A stretch of 64,000 nucleotides of DNA from contig QFXC01000004.1 in assembly GCA_003349885.1 (NCBI GenBank), forward strand, positions 40,399-104,398, read 5' to 3'. Shown here piece after piece: positions 40,627 through 49,413 of the stretch (its first letter is position 1; the number at the start of each line of letters is the position of its first letter). This stretch comes from an endosymbiont of Galathealinum brachiosum. Its GTDB lineage: Bacteria; Pseudomonadota; Gammaproteobacteria; SZUA-229. A program made the position numbers and the translations under genes. The notes under the pieces were generated by a model. It made no database searches. It was not told the DNA's origin and was given only the letters and a program-made list of their open reading frames with translations.

Positions 40627-41250
40627 ATGTTAAAAAAGTTTTTTTCAATATGTTTGCTGCTAAGTAGTTTAACGCTTAATGCAGAAGAAATTCCCGCTCA
40701 GATAGAGCTTGAAAAATTTCTTGATAATACAAAAAGTCTATCTGCCCGTTTTCAACAAAAATTAGTTGATAAATACGGGTATTTGTTACAACAATCAGCG
40801 GGCAGTTTAAGTATGCATCGTCCGGGTAAATTTCACTGGGATTATATTCTGCCTTATCCGCAAAAGATTATATCTAATGGCAAAAAAATCTGGATGTATG
40901 ACTCAGAACTGGAACAGGTAAATGTACGCCCATATGATCAGGTGTTGGCTTCATCTCCCGTTAATTTACTGGATAAAAATCAGAAGCTGGATATAGAATT
41001 TATTGTGCAAGCTATGCCCGAAGATCATGGCCAGAGCTGGATTAAGCTTATTCCAAAAAATCCTGAAAGTGACTTTAAGGAAATGCAGATAGGCTTACAA
41101 AATAGCGCTATTAAAACAATGCGTTTTATAGATAATTTTGAACAGCAAACAGAAATCGAATTTGAACAACTGGTAGTTAATCCTGAATTTGAAGTCTCTT
41201 ACTTTGAATTTGATGCTCCAAAAGGAACAGATGTTGTTGGTGACTTTTAA
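40627..41250 (+). CDS. lolA: Outer membrane lipoprotein carrier LolA
   Basis: This periplasmic chaperone accepts lipoproteins from LolCDE and hands them to LolB. It has 207 aa with a signal peptide (cut near LNA-EE, residue 19). Conserved features are the LSARFQQKL strand, GSLSMHRPGKFHWDY and the KKIWMYDSELEQVNVRPYD segment. Its place between ftsK and rarA confirms it as the housekeeping LolA, distinct from the LolA-like protein at 15052. lolCDE is not in the window. Confidence 0.95.
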   Translation: MLKKFFSICLLLSSLTLNAEEIPAQIELEKFLDNTKSLSARFQQKLVDKYGYLLQQSAGSLSMHRPGKFHWDYILPYPQKIISNGKKIWMYDSELEQVNVRPYDQVLASSPVNLLDKNQKLDIEFIVQAMPEDHGQSWIKLIPKNPESDFKEMQIGLQNSAIKTMRFIDNFEQQTEIEFEQLVVNPEFEVSYFEFDAPKGTDVVGDF

Positions 41251-41326
41251 AAGTGAATTTTAATGTTTTCTCGTTAAGTAATAGCAGTTAGTAAATTTCA
41301 CCATCCCCGAATAGTAATGAAATATT

Positions 41327-42637
41327 ATGTCTGATAATGAATTCCGCCCATTAGCTGACCGTATCAGACCTGAAAATCTGGATGACTATCTTGGGCAAAG
41401 TCATATTCTCGGTAAAGATAAACCTCTACGTGTGGCTATTCAAACCGGTAAGTTACATTCAATGATTTTCTGGGGGCCTCCAGGCACAGGAAAAACAACT
41501 CTCGCCAGATTGATCTCAAATTATTCCAATGCTCAGTTTTTATCAGTCTCTGCCGTTTTATCAGGTGTCAAAGATATCCGTGCAGCTATAGATAAAGCTC
41601 ACCAGTATTACGATGTTTATCAGAAACCCAGTATTTTATTTGTAGATGAGGTTCATCGTTTTAACAAATCTCAGCAGGATGCTTTTTTACCTTTTGTAGA
41701 AGATGGAACAGTGAGTTTTATCGGTGCTACAACTGAAAATCCATCGTTTGAATTAAATAATGCATTATTATCGCGTTGTAAAACGTATGTATTGAAATCT
41801 ATTCAGCCTGAGGAAATGACACAGTTACTGAAAAGGGCATTAGAGAATAAAGAACATGGGCTGGGTGCTAGTGAAGTAAGTATTAATGAAGATATGTTGC
41901 AACTCATAGGTGCTCAGGCAGATGGAGATGCACGAAGAGCTCTTAATTTTCTGGAAATTGCGGTAGATCTTGCATCAGAAGAAAATGGTCGGCTCACAGT
42001 AAATGAAAACATTATTCGTGAAGTAACATCACAAACCTTGCGTCGGTTTGATAAGGGTGGTGATTTATTTTATGAGCAAATATCCGCTATGCATAAGTCT
42101 GTACGGGGAAGCAACCCTGATGCTGCACTGTACTGGATGTGCAGAATGCTTGATGGTGGGTGTGATCCGATTTACCTGGCTCGAAGAGTTGTGCGTATGG
42201 CTTCGGAAGATATCGGTAATGCTGACCCCAGGGGACTGGAGATATCCTTAAATGCCTGGCATACCTATGAAAGATTAGGTAGTCCGGAAGGTGAGCTGGC
42301 ACTAGCTCAGGCAGTAAGTTATCTGGCCTGCGCACCAAAATCCAATGCAGTATATATGGCTTATAAAGCAGCTATGCAACTGGCCAGAGAGAGCGGTTCA
42401 ATGGATGTACCTATGCATATTAGAAATGCGCCAACTAATCTAATGAAAGACATGGGTTATGGAAAAGATTATCGATACTCACATGATGAGAAAGATGGTT
42501 TTTCGGCAGGGGAGACTTATTTTCCAGATGAGTTAGGTGAGCAGGAAATATACCATCCAGTAGAACGTGGTCTGGAAATTAAAATAAAAGAAAAACTGGA
42601 TTATTTACGCTCTCAAAATAAAACAGGAAATAAATAG
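41327..42637 (+). CDS. rarA: Replication-associated recombination protein A (RarA/MgsA)
   Basis: This AAA+ ATPase acts at stalled replication forks and is related to clamp-loader subunits. It has 436 aa. Walker A GPPGTGKTT (50-58), Walker B LFVDEVHRFNKSQQD, sensor 1 GATTENPSFELN and the C-terminal tetramerisation domain with SEDIGNADPRGL and AQAVSYLACAPKSNAVY are all typical. It lies in the conserved ftsK-lolA-rarA run; serS, often next, is missing, and the accessory region begins here. Confidence 0.96.
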   Translation: MSDNEFRPLADRIRPENLDDYLGQSHILGKDKPLRVAIQTGKLHSMIFWGPPGTGKTTLARLISNYSNAQFLSVSAVLSGVKDIRAAIDKAHQYYDVYQKPSILFVDEVHRFNKSQQDAFLPFVEDGTVSFIGATTENPSFELNNALLSRCKTYVLKSIQPEEMTQLLKRALENKEHGLGASEVSINEDMLQLIGAQADGDARRALNFLEIAVDLASEENGRLTVNENIIREVTSQTLRRFDKGGDLFYEQISAMHKSVRGSNPDAALYWMCRMLDGGCDPIYLARRVVRMASEDIGNADPRGLEISLNAWHTYERLGSPEGELALAQAVSYLACAPKSNAVYMAYKAAMQLARESGSMDVPMHIRNAPTNLMKDMGYGKDYRYSHDEKDGFSAGETYFPDELGEQEIYHPVERGLEIKIKEKLDYLRSQNKTGNK

Positions 42638-42769
42638 TATCGTTATGCTCGTAAGCTCTTGCCGGGAATCCAGTGACTCTAAATTAATTTAAGTTATTAT
42701 ATTTTCTAGAGAATTATTTGCAGATGAAGATATAAAATAGTTAATTTTTATGAAAATAAATATAATTAT

Positions 42770-43642
42770 ATGAACAAAAAAACAATTCCAACTTTAGGTG
42801 TGGCTTCCTGTATAGGTGGGCCATCATATACCTGTTCAACAGGCCCTGCAGTATTAAACTCATCAGAGTATAGCTCTGTCCTGTCAAATGTAGATTTACA
42901 ATGGGAGTCTCTGCTTGAAGTTTCAAATGAAAACAAAAATTCTTTAAATATTTTAAAAAAGCAAAGTCATGTAATTAGTCAGTTTACACAGGAACAGTTT
43001 GAAGAAGAAAAACCATTTTTAGTGCTGGGCGGGGATCATTCAATAGCAATTGGTACCTGGGCAGGTATCATGAACCAGTTACCACCAAATTCTACCTTTG
43101 CCTTGATCTGGATAGATGCCCATATGGACGCGCATACGCTTGACTCATCACCTTCGGGTAATCTACATGGTATGCCTGTATCAGTGCTACTTGGAGAAGC
43201 TGAGTTTGAATTACAGAACTGTTATCCTTCTCAACGTTGTATTGATGGCAGAGATTTGTACCTGTTTGGAATAAGAAGTTACGAAGCTGAAGAGCTGGTA
43301 TTATTAAGTAAAAATAAAGTGAATGTTTTTGATACCGTTAGAATAGAAAAAGACGGTGGAACCAGGAAAGTATTAGAGGAATTAACTAACACAATATCAA
43401 GGTGTTATGATTATTATGCAATTAGCCTTGATCTTGATGCTATAGACCCCTTAGATGCACCTGGTGTTGAAACAAGAGAAAATACAGGTTTAAGTGCAAA
43501 AAATTTACTAAACGCATTTAATGATATTGATTTTGGTAATAAATTTATAGGGCTTGAAATTGCCGAGTTTGATCCAGATAATGATATGCAACAAAAAACC
43601 GAAAAGTTGGTATACGAAATAATAAATTCTATTTGTAAATAA
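42770..43642 (+). CDS. Arginase-family ureohydrolase, probable arginase
   Basis: This enzyme hydrolyses a guanidino or ureido bond, most likely arginine to ornithine and urea. It has 290 aa. The binuclear manganese ligands are all visible: H90 in GGDHS, D116/H118/D120 in WIDAHMD and D221/D223 in SLDLDAIDP. The spacing from H90 to D223 and the NLHGMP substrate loop fit arginase better than agmatinase. Ornithine cyclodeaminase at 48261 supports this, since the two together give proline from arginine. A formiminoglutamase or guanidinobutyrase function cannot be ruled out. It converges with the hybrid kinase gene with four bases between them. Confidence 0.88.
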   Translation: MNKKTIPTLGVASCIGGPSYTCSTGPAVLNSSEYSSVLSNVDLQWESLLEVSNENKNSLNILKKQSHVISQFTQEQFEEEKPFLVLGGDHSIAIGTWAGIMNQLPPNSTFALIWIDAHMDAHTLDSSPSGNLHGMPVSVLLGEAEFELQNCYPSQRCIDGRDLYLFGIRSYEAEELVLLSKNKVNVFDTVRIEKDGGTRKVLEELTNTISRCYDYYAISLDLDAIDPLDAPGVETRENTGLSAKNLLNAFNDIDFGNKFIGLEIAEFDPDNDMQQKTEKLVYEIINSICK

Positions 43643-43646
43643 GGTT

Positions 43647-45911
43647 TTAGTCTGTTCCCATAATTTCCTGAACGGACTTGATTAGATAATCATTTTTAAT
43701 TGGTTTACTCAGGTATTTTTTGCAGCCTAGTTCTAATGCTTCCTTTTCACCAACCTGTTTATTGTAACCACTACATAATATGATTGGTATATCAGGCGTA
43801 ATTTTAAAAATTTTCTGAATCATTTCTGTGCCTGTCATGTCGGGCATAGTTTGATCGGTTATGATCAGGTCAAAGTCATTCGGGTTATTTGTGATGATTT
43901 CAACTGCTTTTAAACTACTAGTGGTGATTGTGGTTTTATAATTATGTTTTTCAAGTAAGTCCTGCATAAAATAAACGACCGCTTCTTCATCGTCCACAAT
44001 TAAAATATGATGGCTCTTTTTGTTATCAATAACTGGAGTTGTTTTGGGTTTATTAATGGTTGTTGATGTCTCGTTTTTTAAATAAGGTGGTATAAACAGG
44101 CTAAAAATCGATCCTTTCCCTGTTTCAGTTTGAACAACAATATGTGACTTATGTTTGTGCAGTATGCCATGAACAATTGATAAGCCCATGCCTGAACCCT
44201 CACCAAAAGGTTTGGTTGATTTGAACGGGTCAAAAATATTTTCTAGTAAATCTTTTTCAATACCTGTGCCTGTATCACTTACCGAGAGTTTTATATACTC
44301 ACCTTCAATCTTTTCCTTGCACGAACTGCATATTTGTTTTTCGATGTTTACACTGGTGAGATTTATGCTGAGATTACCTTTTCCATGCATAGCATCGCGA
44401 GCATTAATGCATAAATTCATTAATATCTGATGCATTTGTGTGTTATCCATCATTACTGATGGTATGTTTTCGTCGGCTTCTATTTCAAGATGTATGCTTG
44501 AAGGCATTGTTGGGCGAATTAATGTGGTAACTTTGTGGATTAGTTCAGTCAGGTTGATCGCTTGAGGGTTACCCGGTGCGCTTCGACTAAAGGTAAGAAG
44601 TTGTTCGACCAGATCATGGGCTCGTTCACCTGCGTTGGTAATGTTTTTTATGTATTTTAATGGTTTAGGATCTGATGATTTTTCAAGATAGCCTGATAAT
44701 AATTCAGAATAACCAAGGATACTGGCAAGCATATTGTTGAAATCATGTGCAATGCCACCGGTTAACTGGCCGATGGCTTCCATTTTCTGTGACTGCTGTA
44801 ATTGGTGTTGTAAGCGAGTGTTTTCTTCTTCAGTTTCTTTTTTATATGAAATATCTCGTATGATGCCTATGAAACCCAGCAATGATTCATCTGGCAATCT
44901 AACTGCACCCCCCATTGTTTCACCTGGGAAAATAGAACCATCTTTTCGTCGATAGTTTATTTCATAAACATTTGGTCTTGAGTTGGCATTAATATTATAA
45001 CGTTTTTTGCCCTGAATATTATATTCTTCAGGTACTGCGTATAAAATTTGAGTTGTTTTGCCTTTTATTTCGTCAAGGCTGTAGTCGAAATATTTTGTGA
45101 AAGCGGTATTGGTCTGTATGATCCTTCTCTCATGATCAACAAAAACGATAGCGTCTGTGATTGAGTCAAACATGGCGCTAAACTTTGCTTCACGCTCAGT
45201 AAGTGTATGCTGGCTGTTAAAGAGATCAGTGTAGGTGTTGTATATGCTTTCTGACATGAAGTTAATTGATTCTGCAAGCCGTTCAATTTCATCATTTTTG
45301 AGTAAAATATTTTTTTCTCGATCAAGTGATAAGGGTTTTACTTTTGAATTTAATTTTATTTTTTCTGCATGGCCTGTGATTTTTTCTATATGACGGGTCA
45401 CTAGTGAATAGAATATTAACAGTATAAATATACTGACTAAAAAGGTTTTAATTGCCTGTGTAATCAGAATGATTACGACAGTATTAATGAGGTGTTGATA
45501 CAGGTTCTCTTTCGTAGCAATAATTTTTATTTTGCCAATTTCGGTTTCTTTATTACGATATTTCTGTTTTAGGTCTATTGTCTCACGTATGGTGTCTTCT
45601 GTGTTTACCTCTCCAGATTTTGCAATTATCTTATTGTTTTCATCCGTTAGCTCGACATATATAATATCGGTAATGCGAGTTAGGCCGTTAAGTTGAATCT
45701 CAACGGACGAGTAATCCATTGTCCATAAAGACTGTTTAATTGAATCAATGTTCGTTAATTTTATCTGGTCAATTCGCTGGTGTAGTGTTTCGATGCCGTC
45801 TTTATAATCCACGTACAGGTGAATGCTCGTTAGACAAAGCGTGACTACTGAGCTGAATAATACGATGTACAGTACTAATGTTCTGGATATTTTACTTTTA
45901 AGATGTTTCAA
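43647..45911 (-). CDS. Membrane hybrid sensor histidine kinase with PAS and receiver
   Basis: The kinase is 754 aa with a TTG start. Transmembrane helices at about 13-33 and 143-170 enclose a 110-residue periplasmic sensor, followed by a HAMP-like stretch, PAS (about 240-355, RRKDGSIFP), HisKA with H389 (GIAHDFNN), HATPase with SDTGTG and GSGMGLS, and a receiver with D686 (ITDQTMP). A CxxC (C528/C531) lies inside the ATPase domain, as in the kinase at the left edge of the window, and the catalytic halves are clearly related. The gene for a periplasmic binding protein lies 15 bases upstream in the same operon, so that protein likely senses the ligand. Confidence 0.92.
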   Translation of the reverse strand: MKHLKSKISRTLVLYIVLFSSVVTLCLTSIHLYVDYKDGIETLHQRIDQIKLTNIDSIKQSLWTMDYSSVEIQLNGLTRITDIIYVELTDENNKIIAKSGEVNTEDTIRETIDLKQKYRNKETEIGKIKIIATKENLYQHLINTVVIILITQAIKTFLVSIFILLIFYSLVTRHIEKITGHAEKIKLNSKVKPLSLDREKNILLKNDEIERLAESINFMSESIYNTYTDLFNSQHTLTEREAKFSAMFDSITDAIVFVDHERRIIQTNTAFTKYFDYSLDEIKGKTTQILYAVPEEYNIQGKKRYNINANSRPNVYEINYRRKDGSIFPGETMGGAVRLPDESLLGFIGIIRDISYKKETEEENTRLQHQLQQSQKMEAIGQLTGGIAHDFNNMLASILGYSELLSGYLEKSSDPKPLKYIKNITNAGERAHDLVEQLLTFSRSAPGNPQAINLTELIHKVTTLIRPTMPSSIHLEIEADENIPSVMMDNTQMHQILMNLCINARDAMHGKGNLSINLTSVNIEKQICSSCKEKIEGEYIKLSVSDTGTGIEKDLLENIFDPFKSTKPFGEGSGMGLSIVHGILHKHKSHIVVQTETGKGSIFSLFIPPYLKNETSTTINKPKTTPVIDNKKSHHILIVDDEEAVVYFMQDLLEKHNYKTTITTSSLKAVEIITNNPNDFDLIITDQTMPDMTGTEMIQKIFKITPDIPIILCSGYNKQVGEKEALELGCKKYLSKPIKNDYLIKSVQEIMGTD

Positions 45912-45926
45912 ATGTTAGCCAGTCAG

Positions 45927-46652
45927 TTATTGTCTGAGTTTTTTAATTAAATCGTTATATAATTTTTCTATAGTTCCGTCATCGTTCATTTGTCTGAAAA
46001 TTTTGTCAAATACCGGAATTAGTTCTTTATGTTTATTGTGAAGCATTAAGTAAAGTTGTCTCTCAACTAAGGGAGGCTCTATCGCTGTTATTTTATCAAG
46101 TTTGAGTGATGAAATCGATTTTAAACCACTTAAGTATCCCATTACACCAAAATCTATTCGTTCAAGCTCAAGCATATTAAACATTTGCTCAGGTGTAGTT
46201 ACAATATGTGTTTCAGCAGGATTAACATCTTTTATCCTGATTACAGCAATTTTCCACCCAGCTACTGTTCCAACTGAAAAAGGTTTTAAATCTTCAAATT
46301 TTTCTATATGGCTATTGTTATGTTTTGTAAAAGCACTAAAACGAGCTGAAAAAAAACTCTCATTAATGGGTAGTAGATTATTATATTCCGATGCTATAAC
46401 AGCGGGTATACGACAGCATTCTCCATCATTTAAACCCTGATTTGCCAGTACGAGAGAGCGTTCTGCTGGTAATGTTTCAAATCTGATAGAAATATTATCT
46501 AAACGCTTGTCGGCCTCTGTTAATACGCTTGCATAGAAATCAGATACAGGTGGTGTAAATCCGGTAGTAATATACAGGTTTATCTCTGAATACGTTGGAG
46601 TGGTATTCAGAGTAAGCAGTAATGTACTAATAATTAAGAAGATTTTTTTCAT
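45927..46652 (-). CDS. Periplasmic solute-binding protein (SBP family 3-like) paired with a histidine kinase
   Basis: The frame is open from 46787, but ATG 46652 has GGAG five bases upstream and begins a clean signal peptide (MKKIFLIIS..., cut near TYS-EI), giving 241 aa. The fold resembles family 3 extracellular binding proteins: a YITTGFTPP start, a GTVAGWK segment and a DFGVMGYLSGLKS hinge region. No ABC permease or ATPase is adjacent; the next gene is the hybrid kinase, so it most likely presents a ligand to the kinase's periplasmic domain. Family 3 proteins often bind amino acids, which would suit the arginase beside it, but the ligand is inferred. Confidence 0.8.
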   Translation of the reverse strand: MKKIFLIISTLLLTLNTTPTYSEINLYITTGFTPPVSDFYASVLTEADKRLDNISIRFETLPAERSLVLANQGLNDGECCRIPAVIASEYNNLLPINESFFSARFSAFTKHNNSHIEKFEDLKPFSVGTVAGWKIAVIRIKDVNPAETHIVTTPEQMFNMLELERIDFGVMGYLSGLKSISSLKLDKITAIEPPLVERQLYLMLHNKHKELIPVFDKIFRQMNDDGTIEKLYNDLIKKLRQ

Positions 46653-46871
46653 CTTAACTCCATGGATTGATTTTTTCGAGGTGGAGAGGAGATAATTGGC
46701 ATCTGCATCGTTGCGAATATGGCTCATACCAATTATAGCTGTTACATAGGTAATCGCTATAAAAGAGCATACTATATTACGCAACAAAATCTATAAGACA
46801 AAAAGCACATTACTCTAAGTTGCTTATTTTTACCTATACTCCCTTAGTGTAATACTTTTCAGGATTAGACT

Positions 46872-48254
46872 ATGATTAAAAAGTCGCATTTTGAAGTCTC
46901 TATATTATTGTTTTTTATTGTGTTTTTGTTTTCTTTGCCGGTAAATGCGGTTAACTGGTTAATGCTGCAGGGTACAGAGCCTGAAAAAGTAACACATCGG
47001 GCATTTGTGTTTGTTCAGCCAAGTTATACACGGGATTTGAGTGGTGAAATAACGGCCGGTCCTAATGCGGGTAAACCTGTTGTGGGTACGACAGTTGCCC
47101 CCTGGTTTGATGATGATTCTGCATTACATTTCAGGCGTGCAAGAGCGGGTGTCCGTGGGAATTTTACCGGAATGGCGCGTAATGAATTCACCAGTAAAAT
47201 GAACTACTTCTTACTTGCGGAGTTTGCTCCCAATCTTTTGACTTATGATTTTCTAGGCTCTCGTCAGAGGGTTCTGGCAGCTGATCATATAAGTGTTACC
47301 TCAAACCATATTAATGGTGCACGTTTAAGATTCGGATTATTTAAAACTCCGGGGTTAGAAGAAACCTATCAGGGAATAGTTGCTCAGGATTATATCGAAT
47401 TCACTGATTTTGCTGCACGAGAAGTGCTTGAACGTTTTACTACGGGAAATACCCGTACGTCTCCCAGTGGCGGTACTAATTCAAGTATTGGTACACCTGT
47501 AACAGAGAGTAATGGCTTTAATGGAGCCAGAGACTGGGGTATACAGGTTTTTGATAGTTTTAAACAGCAGGAGTGGGATTTTTCTTATGCTTTTATGCTC
47601 GGCAGGGGGGCGGGAATTTATGAGTCAGACAGGCCTCAGGACCCACTTGAGCAGTATTATTATTTGTCGGCTGAGCAGAATCTTGAAGGTGGTAAAGGCC
47701 CCTGGAAACACGGCATGAAATATTATGCCTGGTTACAAAAAGGGGTAAGGGTCTTTGAAACAGACCCGTTACAACAGGAATTTGATCGTTTGCGATATGG
47801 CATTGGTTTACGAAGTCAGGGGCCGTTATTTGGTATGAAAGCCAGGCAAAGGTTTGATGTTGGTTATATGGTGGCTGACGGAATGGTGTTTGTAGGGCCA
47901 GCTGGTGGGGTGAAGGGCGGTAATATAATGATTGCTGCAGAAGATGGAAATCGCTCTCAGGCCTTTAGTGTAGATTATGGGCACTTCGTAGCACCTAAGT
48001 GGGAGCTCATGTTGCGTTGGGATAAACATGAGTTACTACATGAAACAGATGATGTTGTCTGGACTGAAGGGGACGCAAGAAATATCACAACGATGACTTA
48101 TGGTATTCAGCATCATTTTACAAAAAAATTGAAGTTAGCATTTAACTTCATTGATAAAAAAGTAACCGCACCAAATGAACCTAATCCTGTGGTACAAAAT
48201 GTAGTGGGTAGTGTGGGAAACCGTTATAGCTTACAGTTAACCTGGATACATTGA
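46872..48254 (+). CDS. Outer membrane porin, OprP/OprO-like
   Basis: The protein is 460 aa with a signal peptide (cut near VNA-VN, residue 26), a FRRARAGVRGNF stretch, many amphipathic strands and a final aromatic-rich strand ending in TWIH. The layout resembles the phosphate-selective porin family, but substrate selectivity cannot be deduced. It diverges from the binding protein/kinase operon across about 220 bases, so the kinase may control it. The ATG follows AGGATT. Confidence 0.78.
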   Translation: MIKKSHFEVSILLFFIVFLFSLPVNAVNWLMLQGTEPEKVTHRAFVFVQPSYTRDLSGEITAGPNAGKPVVGTTVAPWFDDDSALHFRRARAGVRGNFTGMARNEFTSKMNYFLLAEFAPNLLTYDFLGSRQRVLAADHISVTSNHINGARLRFGLFKTPGLEETYQGIVAQDYIEFTDFAAREVLERFTTGNTRTSPSGGTNSSIGTPVTESNGFNGARDWGIQVFDSFKQQEWDFSYAFMLGRGAGIYESDRPQDPLEQYYYLSAEQNLEGGKGPWKHGMKYYAWLQKGVRVFETDPLQQEFDRLRYGIGLRSQGPLFGMKARQRFDVGYMVADGMVFVGPAGGVKGGNIMIAAEDGNRSQAFSVDYGHFVAPKWELMLRWDKHELLHETDDVVWTEGDARNITTMTYGIQHHFTKKLKLAFNFIDKKVTAPNEPNPVVQNVVGSVGNRYSLQLTWIH

Positions 48255-48260
48255 TTTTCA

Positions 48261-49271
48261 TTACTGTTTTAATAAACCATATAGGTCTTTCGGGTTATCT
48301 ATATCAGGAATTAAATCCACTTTTGTTCCACAGTCTAGTTCTTCAGAAATTTCATAAATGACTTTTAGTATGGAGTAATCTTCAATAGCAAATCCAACCG
48401 AGTCAAATATGGTGACTTCATGATTATTTTCACGCCCCGTTTTTAAACCGTTAATTATTTCCCATAGCTCAGCATGAATATAACTTTCATCCAGCTGTTG
48501 TATTTCACCTTCGACTAAACTTTGTGGGCTATATTCAACAATCAGTTTGCTATTTTTTAACAGTGATGTCCCTAATTCTGTTTTGCCAGGACCATCTCCT
48601 CCCATGGCATGAATATGTGTACCACGTGCCACATTTTCTTCACTAAACAGAGTGGCGTTTTTATTTGCCGCTGTGACAGTAATGATTATATCTGCATCAG
48701 AGATTGCTTCAATTGCCGAAGTACAGCAGGTTATCTGCTTGAAATTTTCAGATAAATTATTAGAAAACTTATTCATCGCATCTGTATCTATATCAAAAAT
48801 ATTGACCTGTGAAATCGGTAATACAGATTGCATTGCAATTGCCTGAAATTCAGATTGAGCACCACATCCAATAATAGCCAGCTTAGTGCAGTCTTTACGA
48901 GCCAGAAATTTAGCCCCCAGTGCGGCAACCGCAGCGGTACGAATGGCAGTTAAAAATGTCATTTCGGTAATCATTAGCGGGTAGCCTGTTTTTACATCTG
49001 CCAGCATGCCCATTGCTACTACACATAAATTACCTTCAGCAGTATTGTTCGGGTGGCCATTAACATATTTAAAACTATAAAATTCATCATCGGAGCAGGG
49101 CATTAATTCAATCACTCCGTGTTTATAGTGAATAGCATGTCTGGGTGATTTATAGAACGTATGCCATTGACTGAAATCTTCTTCTAACTGTTTTATTAAT
49201 CGTTGGTAAAATATTGTCAGACCAATGTTATGTATTATTGATTTAATAGCGGAAATATCAAGTAGGCGCAT
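48261..49271 (-). CDS. Ornithine cyclodeaminase / mu-crystallin family protein
   Basis: This NAD-dependent enzyme most likely converts ornithine to proline and ammonia. It has 336 aa. The Rossmann motif IIGCGAQSEFQAIA, the TAIRTAAVAALGAKFLA helix and the MGGDGPGKTELG loop are characteristic. Alternatives in this family include lysine cyclodeaminase, alanine dehydrogenase and ketimine reductase. A strong AAAGGAGC ribosome binding site precedes ATG. It converges with the porin gene and diverges from the TonB receptor across a spacer holding a perfect palindrome. With arginase at 42770 it gives a two-step route from arginine to proline. Confidence 0.88.
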   Translation of the reverse strand: MRLLDISAIKSIIHNIGLTIFYQRLIKQLEEDFSQWHTFYKSPRHAIHYKHGVIELMPCSDDEFYSFKYVNGHPNNTAEGNLCVVAMGMLADVKTGYPLMITEMTFLTAIRTAAVAALGAKFLARKDCTKLAIIGCGAQSEFQAIAMQSVLPISQVNIFDIDTDAMNKFSNNLSENFKQITCCTSAIEAISDADIIITVTAANKNATLFSEENVARGTHIHAMGGDGPGKTELGTSLLKNSKLIVEYSPQSLVEGEIQQLDESYIHAELWEIINGLKTGRENNHEVTIFDSVGFAIEDYSILKVIYEISEELDCGTKVDLIPDIDNPKDLYGLLKQ

Positions 49272-49341
49272 TTTCAGCTCCTTTAATTCAGGTACCCTTA
49301 AGTATAGTTTGTACAGTGATGTGTTTCCTGATATTGGGGGG

Positions 49342-49353
49342 GTGATATATCAC
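49342..49353. promoter_or_regulatory. Perfect 12-bp palindrome, candidate operator
   Basis: GTGATATATCAC is its own reverse complement. It lies in the 142-base spacer between divergent ornithine cyclodeaminase and TonB receptor genes, exactly where a -35 box would fall for the TATAAT at 49373-49378. A run of seven G (49336-49342) abuts it. A regulator bound here could control the receptor and perhaps both genes. Confidence 0.5.
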
Positions 49354-49372
49354 ACTTGTAGAATTTTTTTAC

Positions 49373-49378
49373 TATAAT
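49373..49378 (+). promoter_or_regulatory. Consensus -10 box of the TonB receptor gene
   Basis: TATAAT lies 36 bases before the ATG. No good -35 hexamer is found 16-18 bases upstream; the palindrome at 49342-49353 is there instead, which suggests an activator- or repressor-controlled promoter. Confidence 0.45.
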
Positions 49379-49413
49379 CCAGAGGTGTATTTTAAATTTT
49401 ATAAGCCCATTTA

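Noticed and set aside
46653..46787. 45-codon N-terminal extension of the family 3 binding protein
   Set aside because: It would bury the signal peptide; ATG 46652 has a good ribosome binding site.
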